Shown: positions 7,038 to 13,527 of the stretch, one piece after another
Position numbering within the stretch: the first letter of the stretch is position 1
Layout of the letters: the number at the start of each line of letters is the position of its first letter
From: RGIG4140 sp045655105
GTDB taxonomy: Bacteria > Pseudomonadota > Alphaproteobacteria > CAAHEQ01 > UBA3637
Assembly: GCA_045655105.1 (NCBI GenBank)
Contig: JAZOOQ010000047.1
Coordinates: 1 to 15,107, forward strand
Direction: 5' to 3'
DNA: 15,107 nucleotides
The notes under the pieces: generated by a model
The model's database searches: none
What the model was told of the DNA's origin: nothing
Seen by the model: only the letters and a program-made list of their open reading frames with translations
Made by a program: the position numbers and the translations under genes

Positions 7038-7976
7038 ATGAGTCAAAAAAATAATGGATCCAACAGAGAATTAACTTCCGATGAAAAAGATCTGCTAAGA
7101 GCAGCTAAAATGGGAAATCGAAATGCTCTAGTAGGCTTGATTTATACAGATCCACCAGTTCGGGAAGATGTTTTAAATCAAGCTCTATTTTTGGCTGTGA
7201 AGAATGGACATGACAAAACAGTTGGTGAATTAGTGTCTCGTGGTGCTGATTCTAATGCAAGAATAAGAGTGACAAGAGATGGAAATGTTGTCGCTCGTCG
7301 AGTAACACCACTGATGGTTGCTGCTGAAAATGCAACAGAGGATTCTGTTGACGTGATTCAAATGTTGATTGATCATGGTGCTGATATTAATGCCAGAGAC
7401 ACACAAGGAAATACGGCACTTCATTATGCAGTAAAAAGTGGTAATTATGGTGTGCTTACCCAATTGTTAGAACAAAAAGGGATTGATGTGAATAAACAAA
7501 ATAATAATGGTGACACGGCACTTCACTTGGCTGCAAAAAATCCGAAGTGGGATTGTTATTATCATTTATTGTATCATAATGATATCAATGCTGATATTGA
7601 AAATGATAAAGGGGAGCAGGCAAGAGATTTATGTTCAAGTGAACAGATGCGCAATAGAGGGGAAGAGATTTTAGCTGAAGTTCAACAAATGCGGGAGCGT
7701 GGATCGGAGATGGCCGTTGAAGAACCTGTTAGTACTGAATCATCAGTGCGGGTAACTTCTTCAGGGAATGCGTCAAGTGTAGGTAATGTGCTTGGAACTG
7801 AGAGCGTAGCGCAGATTAGTAATGAATCATCAGTGTGGGTAACTTCTTCAAACAATGCGATAGGTTTAGGTCATGTGCTTGGAACTGAGGGCGTAGCACA
7901 GAATATAACCCACCCCATATCAGGACCAGAAGAACGAAGAAACGAACTGGTTTATCGTCAAGAAAAAGAATATTAA
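7038..7976 (+). CDS. Ankyrin-repeat protein with duplicated Ser/Thr/Val-rich C-terminal tail
   Basis: The protein has 312 residues (316 if the ATG at 7026 is used). About five ankyrin repeats fill residues 14-190. The clearest are GADINARDTQGNTALHYAVKSG and the next, ending NNNGDTALHLAAKN. The second repeat is followed by about 13 inserted residues (IRVTRDGNVVARR) before the third. Ankyrin repeats bind other proteins, and the partner cannot be read from sequence. There is no signal peptide or membrane helix, so the protein is cytoplasmic unless exported by a dedicated secretion system. The tail (about 215-312) is Ser/Thr/Val/Glu-rich and contains an exact-length 29-residue duplication (234-262 and 263-291). 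It stands alone between a terminator and a shared convergent terminator. By eye its coding sequence is less AT-rich than its neighbours. Host-directed effectors often have such repeats, but bacterial housekeeping proteins do too. Confidence 0.9.
   Translation: MSQKNNGSNRELTSDEKDLLRAAKMGNRNALVGLIYTDPPVREDVLNQALFLAVKNGHDKTVGELVSRGADSNARIRVTRDGNVVARRVTPLMVAAENATEDSVDVIQMLIDHGADINARDTQGNTALHYAVKSGNYGVLTQLLEQKGIDVNKQNNNGDTALHLAAKNPKWDCYYHLLYHNDINADIENDKGEQARDLCSSEQMRNRGEEILAEVQQMRERGSEMAVEEPVSTESSVRVTSSGNASSVGNVLGTESVAQISNESSVWVTSSNNAIGLGHVLGTEGVAQNITHPISGPEERRNELVYRQEKEY
7737..7910 (+). repeat. Two tandem 87-bp repeats in the ank tail
   Basis: Copies at 7737-7823 and 7824-7910 encode ESSVRVTSSGNASSVGNV... 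and ESSVWVTSSNNAIGLGHV..., each 29 residues and both continuing LGTE(S/G)VAQ. They are clearly similar at DNA level but have diverged at several sites. The duplication is thus not brand new, and the reading frame is kept. Confidence 0.85.
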
Positions 7977-7985
7977 TAGAGATAT

Positions 7986-8017
7986 AAAAAAAGGCGAGCC
8001 TTTTGACTCGCCTTTTT
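7986..8017. terminator. Bidirectional terminator shared by ank and the autotransporter gene
   Basis: GGCGAG (7993-7998) and CTCGCC (8007-8012) form a 6-bp GC-rich stem around an 8-nt loop. The stem is flanked by a run of A on the left (7986-7992) and T on the right (8013-8017). It therefore works as a hairpin plus U tract in both directions. It lies 16 bp after the ank stop and 16 bp after the stop of the convergent autotransporter gene. Confidence 0.85.
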
Positions 8018-8028
8018 CCACCTCTGGT

Positions 8029-11000
8029 TTAGAATTTATATTTTAAGGAGGCTAAACCAGTGTGATTTGTGTAATCGCCTTTGAAGATACCTTCATATTC
8101 AATGGCAATTTCAGTTTTTTGATTGACATCTAAACCAACTCGGGCGCCAATTTCAACACCAAAGCGATCAAGGTTTTCTGTAACAACTTTATAACGGGAT
8201 CCGTTTACTAAAGTAACAGAATTTTCCATGTCTGGTGTGATGAAATCATATGTAATGGCAGCTCTAAATTCAGGGTACCAAGCCAATGTTGGTGAAATAG
8301 CATAGCCAATTGTATATTGTGCTCCTAAAACACCTGTTAACACGTGGCCATTCCCGCCTTTAACATCTTGGCCAGCTTGATCAGTATAATCATGTTGATT
8401 TAAGTAAGTGTATCTTAAACCTAATTCAGGAGAGATAACACCCGTTGCCCAATCGCCAAAAACAAATGGTCCTGTTTTTCTGCCCATCATAACTTGAGCG
8501 GCAAAAACATCAACATCATATTCTGCATCAATACGTTCATGGAAAACTTTCTTTTCTTCTTCATAGTTTGAACGAGTATATAATGCTAACCAATTTGTAT
8601 AGAAGCGATTCGGATTATATTCGCCATACACCATAATGGTATGTGAATCAACTTCGGTATCACGGCCAATAGATTCGCCTTCACTCATTGTATATGCATA
8701 AGCAATACCCATACGTGTGTTATCGGATACATGACCATCAAAACCAACGGCAATTCCTTTATTATCCATGTCAAAGCCTTTATGAGCATCATATTCTGAT
8801 TTTCCATATAAGCCTTCAACCCATAAATGAGCTTGTCTGCGTGGGAAGTGATAGAATCTTTTGCCACGATGTTTATAGGCTGTTCTTTCCATAGAAACAG
8901 ACATGTGTTTAGAAACAGTTGCTGCTAAACGACGAGTGATTTCCGTTGAGTGCGCTTGAATAAGTGGAGAAACATCAGGAGCAATTCCATCTAAAGCATC
9001 TTTATATTCTTTAGAATCGCAACCTAAACGTTGAGCCATTTCATTTAAAACATTTTGAACACGAATGGCTGTTTCGTTTCCAGTCATTTTTCCTTCTTCA
9101 ACCCAAGCATTATGAATGCATCCTGCGTTAGGGCAGATTTTATCATTATCATCATCAGTATCTGGATCAGATGGATCAGAATCTTCTGGATCTGAAGGAT
9201 CAGATGGATCAAATGGGTCAGAATCTTCTGGATCTGAAGGATCAGATGGATCAAATGGGTCAGAATCTTCTGGATCTGAAGGATCGGATGGATCAGATGG
9301 GTCAGAATCTTCTGGATCTGAAGGATCGGATGGATCAGATGGGTCAGAGTCTTCTGGATCTGAAGGATCGGATGGATCAGATGGGTCAGAATCTTCTGGA
9401 TCTGAAGGTTCTGCTCCTGGTCGAGACAATTGATATTTCCCATCTCCTAAATAAGTAATATCATACATTTTGTTTTCAGTGATATTTTGAAAACCATTTG
9501 GAGAAGTTGCATTTAATTCATTAGAGGCATCCAAGATATGGAAAACTTTAGATTCGCCTTCATTTAAATGTTCACCTGGAGCAACAATGATGGTTATATC
9601 TGTATCATTTGGTGAAACATAAATGCTGTTTGCTTGTATGCGACCAAATTCATTGCCTGAAGCTGCATTAACATGCGTTAATAATTCAGATCCATCATAT
9701 AAATTAATCACATCTCCATATAAAATTGTTTTACCAATATCAATGCGACTGTTTCTTGCATTAATTGTGCCAGTTTTTCTTTTAGTTAAAGAATCGTGAA
9801 CATTGATAAAACCTTTTGTTAAATCGCTGTCATAGTGCAATTGCAAATCGCTGTTGTTGATATTGATAATCCCATTGTTATAGATATCTTCACCATCAGC
9901 AAATAAACGAACTTTTGCATTTGGAGCAGAAACATTTGTGTGTGGATTATAATCTAAATCAATTGTATCGCTAGCGTTGTTAATTGTTAATGTTCCAACG
10001 TTGTAAATTGCACTGCCAACTCCTGAAGCACTGTTGTCATAGAATTTGGTTTTATAAGCGTTATTAAGAGTTACAACGCCGCTATTATAAATGGCGCCAC
10101 CTTGTCCAGCAGAGTTGTTTGCAAAAGTTACACCATCAAAAGTTGCGTTGGCTGTATTATAAATAGCACCGCCAACAGATGTTGCCGTATTTTGACTATA
10201 TATATCATTTGTTGAAGTGAAAGAGGAGGTTGATTGTCCATTAGGCGTATCATTTGAAACAGCCCCGCCACCTTTGGCAACATTGTTGCTATATGTTGAA
10301 CCTTGAGATTTCATTGTTCCAACGTTATAAACAGCGCCACCTGAATTTTTTGCCACGTTGTTTTTAAAAGTTGAATTTTTGATTTCTGTAGTTCCACGGT
10401 ATGTTCCAATTATGTTGCCTTTTGAGTCTTTGTGTGTGACGTAATCATTTGAAACGGCGCCACCAGAGCTTGTTACCCCATTTGCACTGTTGTTAATAAA
10501 TGTATCATTATTAATTTTTAAATTACCAACGTTTTCAATGGCTCCACCATTTTGATTGGAAACGCTATTTTCTTCAAAGATGTTGTTTTGAGTTGTTACC
10601 GTTGAATAATCGTGTACAAAAATGGCGCCACCAAGGTCATTTGCCTTGTTATTGTAAAATTCATTGTTTGTTAAGGTTGCTGTTCCACCAATATCAATGG
10701 CGCCAGCATGTTCGTTTGCTGTGTTTTTAACAAATTGAGAGTTATTGACAGTTAATTGGGCTTTGTCAACATTGATGGCTGCCCCATTATCATTTGTTAT
10801 ATTTTCAATGAATTTTGAATTAGAGACATTTGCAACTGGTGTTCCAGAAACAGAAACTGTTTTTTTGTTGCCGCTAGCATCCGTTATTTGCATTGTTGGG
10901 ACTTTGCGGACGTGAATTGCGCTACCAACTTCGCTTGAGTTACTTAAGTTGCCATTTGAAGATCCTGAAAAAACAACGTTATCAACATCTAAATTTGAGT

Positions 11001-11478
11001 TAACAATATATACAGCAGGTGTTTCAGATGCTTGTTTTTGATTACTTGTTAAATAAGATGTTAAATTTTTAACAGAACCATTTACATCTTGAGCTGTGGC
11101 GTTTTTAATATCGGTTCCTGTTTTAACTGAACCAATGTTTTTAAGCGTTAATTTACCACTTACATTTGATGTTTGAGTGTTATAAATGCCAAGTGTGCCT
11201 TGAATATTTTCATTTGAAGAGTTTCCAGTAACTGTCCAGTTAACAGGTTTTTGAACAACCCAAACTGTTTTTGAGGTTATATCATTAAGATTTGAACCTG
11301 CAATCACTTCATTTCCAGAGATTTCTTTTGAAAAGGAATCTCCAGCAGATGCGTTTGAGTTTATATTGTTAATTTGGTTGAAAATATTTTTCTTAACTTC
11401 TGTTGCATTAGATATATTTGATAATGTTGACAAAAAAGCTAAATAAGATAAAAAAAACGTTGATATAAATTTTTTCAT
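8029..11478 (-). CDS. Autotransporter (type Va) with Pmp-like beta-helix passenger
   Basis: This is a 1149-residue surface protein exported by Sec and then through its own barrel. The signal peptide is MKKFISTFFLSYLAFLSTLSNISNA. The passenger (about 26-690) contains about ten Pmp/POMP-type motifs between roughly 215 and 500, such as NNKANDLGGAIF, NNVAKNSGGAVYN and NNSAGQGGAIYN, expected to stack into a right-handed beta-helix. Next comes a Pro/Ser/Asp-rich linker built of 14-residue repeats (about 694-772) and a short region with Cys782 and Cys787 (CPNAGC) and Cys820. The beta-barrel (about 880-1149) begins near HLWVEGLYGKSEY and ends SLKYKF, with the terminal Phe recognised by the Bam machinery. 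A likely role is adhesion or host interaction. The ATG at 11478 is chosen over a TTG at 11493 because GGAGG precedes it. The gene is transcribed alone. Confidence 0.95.
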   Translation of the reverse strand: MKKFISTFFLSYLAFLSTLSNISNATEVKKNIFNQINNINSNASAGDSFSKEISGNEVIAGSNLNDITSKTVWVVQKPVNWTVTGNSSNENIQGTLGIYNTQTSNVSGKLTLKNIGSVKTGTDIKNATAQDVNGSVKNLTSYLTSNQKQASETPAVYIVNSNLDVDNVVFSGSSNGNLSNSSEVGSAIHVRKVPTMQITDASGNKKTVSVSGTPVANVSNSKFIENITNDNGAAINVDKAQLTVNNSQFVKNTANEHAGAIDIGGTATLTNNEFYNNKANDLGGAIFVHDYSTVTTQNNIFEENSVSNQNGGAIENVGNLKINNDTFINNSANGVTSSGGAVSNDYVTHKDSKGNIIGTYRGTTEIKNSTFKNNVAKNSGGAVYNVGTMKSQGSTYSNNVAKGGGAVSNDTPNGQSTSSFTSTNDIYSQNTATSVGGAIYNTANATFDGVTFANNSAGQGGAIYNSGVVTLNNAYKTKFYDNSASGVGSAIYNVGTLTINNASDTIDLDYNPHTNVSAPNAKVRLFADGEDIYNNGIININNSDLQLHYDSDLTKGFINVHDSLTKRKTGTINARNSRIDIGKTILYGDVINLYDGSELLTHVNAASGNEFGRIQANSIYVSPNDTDITIIVAPGEHLNEGESKVFHILDASNELNATSPNGFQNITENKMYDITYLGDGKYQLSRPGAEPSDPEDSDPSDPSDPSDPEDSDPSDPSDPSDPEDSDPSDPSDPSDPEDSDPFDPSDPSDPEDSDPFDPSDPSDPEDSDPSDPDTDDDNDKICPNAGCIHNAWVEEGKMTGNETAIRVQNVLNEMAQRLGCDSKEYKDALDGIAPDVSPLIQAHSTEITRRLAATVSKHMSVSMERTAYKHRGKRFYHFPRRQAHLWVEGLYGKSEYDAHKGFDMDNKGIAVGFDGHVSDNTRMGIAYAYTMSEGESIGRDTEVDSHTIMVYGEYNPNRFYTNWLALYTRSNYEEEKKVFHERIDAEYDVDVFAAQVMMGRKTGPFVFGDWATGVISPELGLRYTYLNQHDYTDQAGQDVKGGNGHVLTGVLGAQYTIGYAISPTLAWYPEFRAAITYDFITPDMENSVTLVNGSRYKVVTENLDRFGVEIGARVGLDVNQKTEIAIEYEGIFKGDYTNHTGLASLKYKF
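9161..9409 (-). repeat. 42-bp in-frame tandem repeat array in the autotransporter linker
   Basis: Five full 42-bp units (9188-9229, 9230-9271, 9272-9313, 9314-9355, 9356-9397) and partial units at both ends encode a 14-residue EDSDPSDPSDPSDP motif. The two units at 9188-9271 are identical and read SDPFDP (Ser to Phe). The units at 9272-9313 and 9356-9397 are identical to each other, and the one at 9314-9355 differs by one silent base. Near-identity indicates recent expansion, and the length keeps the frame whatever the copy number. Confidence 0.95.
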
Positions 11479-11482
11479 AATA

Positions 11483-11487
11483 CCTCC
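11483..11487 (-). promoter_or_regulatory. Ribosome binding site of the autotransporter gene
   Basis: GGAGG on the minus strand lies 4 nt before the ATG at 11478. It is the strongest Shine-Dalgarno match in the window and fixes the start at the signal peptide instead of the upstream in-frame TTG. Confidence 0.75.
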
Positions 11488-11508
11488 ATTCAACGATAAG
11501 TGTTGAAT
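11488..11508 (-). promoter_or_regulatory. 21-bp dyad over the autotransporter transcription start (operator candidate)
   Basis: ATTCAAC (11488-11494) and GTTGAAT (11502-11508) are perfect 7-bp inverted repeats with a 7-bp spacer. They begin right after the -10 box (11514-11509) and end next to the ribosome binding site. Because transcription should start near 11502, one arm is largely untranscribed, so a DNA operator fits better than an RNA hairpin. Confidence 0.45.
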
Positions 11509-11537
11509 ATTATATCATAAAATCAAAATAAAGTCCA
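11509..11537 (-). promoter_or_regulatory. Autotransporter promoter
   Basis: TGGACT (11537-11532, four of six matches to TTGACA) and a perfect TATAAT (11514-11509) are 17 bp apart on the minus strand. Transcription should start near 11502, giving a short leader of about 24 nt with the strong GGAGG. Confidence 0.6.
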
Positions 11538-11633
11538 TAGTTTTTTTTATTCTTTATTTGTGCTTTTTTAAAATAAAGTAAAAAATAGACAGAAAATTAA
11601 AGGTGAAACTACCAATTAAATGGCGTTTAAGGT

Positions 11634-12539
11634 TTAAAAGGAGCGAATGTTTTGAATTGGAGGATTCCATTTTTCAATAAAATCTGTTAATTCTTTATTT
11701 TCTTTTTCAGGTAAAATAATGTTTAGTTTTATCATTAAATCGCCTTTATCTTTAACGCCTTTTCCCTTTAATCGCATTGTTTTATCGCCTCCAGAATAAG
11801 GGGGAATCTTTAACATAACAGGGCCATATGGTGTTGGAATATTTACTTTTGATCCAAGAATGGCTTCTTTTAGAGAAAGAGGGAGGGTTAGAAAAATATT
11901 GTTTTGATCTCTGGTATATAAAGAGGATGGAGTTACTTTTATTTTAATTAAGGCATCTCCATTTTTATTGTTATATCCTGGGGCTCCTTGACCCTTTAAC
12001 CTTAAAATGGCGTCATCAGTAACGCCTGCAGGGATTTTTATTTTTATTTGTTTGCCTTTTTGCAATGTGACGGTTGTTTCTCCGCCCGTAATTGATAAAT
12101 CAAAAGGGATGTTTAAATTATAAGAAACATCTTGCCCTTTTTGATGTTGAGTTGAGTGACCAGAGAAACCATTAAATCCACCGAATAAATCCGAAAAATC
12201 AAATCCGCCACGGCCGCCTCCAAACATGGATGCTAAATCTTCTGGGTTAAAACCTTGTCCAGAGTTTTTAAATCCCCTAAAACCACTGTTATCGTATGAG
12301 CCGTGTCCAAAAGGAGTTGGATTGCCGTTTTCATCAATTTCGCCGTTATCATATCTAGAGCGTTTATCGGGATCTGATAAAAGTTCATAAGCTGCCGTAA
12401 TTGTTTTAAATTTTTCTGCAGCTTGTTTATCAGGGTTAACATCTGGATGATAGGTTCTTGCCAACTTGTGATAAGCTTTTTTAATTTCGCTTGCAGAAGC
12501 TGTTTTTGAAATGCCTAAAAGTTCATATGGATTGCTCAT
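11634..12539 (-). CDS. DnaJ/CbpA-type cochaperone (type II J-domain protein, no zinc finger)
   Basis: This 301-residue cytoplasmic Hsp40 stimulates DnaK ATPase activity and delivers substrates. The J domain occupies residues 1-70 (NPYELLGISKTASASEIKKAY) with the essential HPD at 31-33. A Gly/Phe-rich region (about 75-135; SMFGGGRGGFDFSDLFGGF) follows, then the two beta-sandwich substrate-binding domains (about 140-290; KIKIPAGVTDDAILRLKGQG and TPYGPVMLKIPP). The CxxCxGxG zinc-finger repeats of DnaJ itself are absent, as in E. coli CbpA (306 residues), so this is an accessory cochaperone and not the main DnaJ. The start at 12539 is chosen because AGAGG lies 7 nt upstream and the protein then begins directly at the J domain. 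An 11-residue longer form lacks support. It is divergent from the FieF gene. Confidence 0.93.
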   Translation of the reverse strand: MSNPYELLGISKTASASEIKKAYHKLARTYHPDVNPDKQAAEKFKTITAAYELLSDPDKRSRYDNGEIDENGNPTPFGHGSYDNSGFRGFKNSGQGFNPEDLASMFGGGRGGFDFSDLFGGFNGFSGHSTQHQKGQDVSYNLNIPFDLSITGGETTVTLQKGKQIKIKIPAGVTDDAILRLKGQGAPGYNNKNGDALIKIKVTPSSLYTRDQNNIFLTLPLSLKEAILGSKVNIPTPYGPVMLKIPPYSGGDKTMRLKGKGVKDKGDLMIKLNIILPEKENKELTDFIEKWNPPIQNIRSF

Positions 12540-12546
12540 TTTTTTT

Positions 12547-12551
12547 CCTCT
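12547..12551 (-). promoter_or_regulatory. Ribosome binding site of the J-domain gene
   Basis: AGAGG on the minus strand lies 7 nt before the ATG at 12539. It decides against the upstream in-frame start at 12572. Confidence 0.65.
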
Positions 12552-12583
12552 AACATAAATAATTATTACCATATATAGGGTGT

Positions 12584-12612
12584 ATTATAAAAAAAATCTA
12601 TGGAAAAAACAA
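12584..12612 (-). promoter_or_regulatory. Promoter of the J-domain cochaperone gene
   Basis: TTGTTT (12612-12607) and a perfect TATAAT (12589-12584) are 17 bp apart on the minus strand. The leader would be about 38 nt with the AGAGG site. The -35 match is weak (three of six). No CIRCE-type heat-shock dyad is seen. Confidence 0.45.
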
Positions 12613-12636
12613 AAAAAATGTTATATTCTATTTATA

Positions 12637-13527
12637 ATGAAGAAAAATATGAATTTAAATGGATTATTAAAAACAGCATCTGTTGCATCAATTTTAACGG
12701 CAATTTTGTTAATTGTTGTTAAAATTATTGCTTATTTGGTAACTGGATCTGTTTCAATTTTATCTAGTTTATTTGATTCAATGCAAGATTTTATGACATC
12801 TGCTGTAAATTATGCGGCGGTGAAACATTCAACACAACCAGCTGATAATGAACATCGTTTTGGTCACGGAAAAGCTGAGGGAATTGGTTCTTTGGTTCAA
12901 GGCATTATCATTTTAGCTGCAGCATTTTTCTTGTTAAAAGAATCTTTGGTGCGCTTTTTTGAAACTGAACCAATTAAAGAGATTTCTTTTGGTGTATGGA
13001 TAACTGTTTTTTCTATTGTTGTTACGATTATTTTGGTTCGTTTTCAATCATATGTAATTAAAAAAACAAATTCGTTATCAATTAAAGCCGATCAAGCTCA
13101 TTATACTGGCGATATTTTAATGAATGTTGGTGTAATTATTTCCATGCTTGCTGCTTATTATTTGGATCTTTATGTTATAGATGCACTTTTTGGTATTGGG
13201 GTGGCAGTTTATTTGTTTGTTGTTGTTTTTGGTGTTGCAAAAGAAGCAATTGCCATGTTGATGGATACTGAGTTAGATAATTCGATTCGAGAATCTATTG
13301 AGCAAGAAGCACTTTCTTATAAAGAAGTTCATTCTGTGCATGATTTAAAAACAAGAAAATCAGGGGATGTTATGTTTATTCAATTTTGTGTAAAAATGGA
13401 TGATAATTTAACCCTTAAAAAGGCGCATGATATTGCTGATTTAATTGAAGAGGGAATTCAAAAAAAATATGCGGGAGCTCAAATTCTTATTCATTTTGAA
13501 CCTGCATTAACAAAGGATGCAAAATGA
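12637..13527 (+). CDS. fieF: Cation diffusion facilitator metal exporter, FieF-like
   Basis: This inner-membrane divalent metal/proton antiporter exports Fe2+, Zn2+ or similar ions from the cytoplasm. From the ATG at 12637 it has 296 residues, the usual size. Six hydrophobic segments are followed by a cytoplasmic domain from about residue 210. Metal site A is complete: Asp47 and Asp51 (FDSMQD), His155 and Asp159 (HYTGD). So is the site B motif, Asp70, His73 and His77 in ADNEHRFGHGKAE. In the cytoplasmic site His235, His264 and His286 are kept, but residues corresponding, from memory, to E. coli FieF His248 and Asp285 are Cys251 and Glu288. A longer GTG-initiated form from 12580 would add an unlikely 19 residues. 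Neither ATG (12637 or 12649) has a Shine-Dalgarno sequence. The last codon overlaps the next gene by ATGA. Confidence 0.93.
   Translation: MKKNMNLNGLLKTASVASILTAILLIVVKIIAYLVTGSVSILSSLFDSMQDFMTSAVNYAAVKHSTQPADNEHRFGHGKAEGIGSLVQGIIILAAAFFLLKESLVRFFETEPIKEISFGVWITVFSIVVTIILVRFQSYVIKKTNSLSIKADQAHYTGDILMNVGVIISMLAAYYLDLYVIDALFGIGVAVYLFVVVFGVAKEAIAMLMDTELDNSIRESIEQEALSYKEVHSVHDLKTRKSGDVMFIQFCVKMDDNLTLKKAHDIADLIEEGIQKKYAGAQILIHFEPALTKDAK

Noticed and set aside
9161..9409. CRISPR-like periodic repeat
   Set aside because: Units are directly contiguous with no unique spacers, and the array lies inside a coding frame.
9084..9458. Several overlapping open frames on both strands across the Ser/Asp/Pro repeat
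   Set aside because: They arise because the 42-bp unit is a multiple of three and lacks stops in several frames. The minus-strand frame read as the autotransporter linker continues into signal peptide and barrel; the others do not resemble proteins.
11575..11633. Possible terminator after the J-domain gene (AATT..AGGT/ACC..AATT)
   Set aside because: The stem is short, bulged and AT-rich, and no clean U tract follows on the minus strand.
12580..12636. Longer GTG-initiated form of the FieF protein
   Set aside because: The added 19 residues (Lys/Tyr-rich) lie in promoter-like AT-rich DNA and have no family counterpart.
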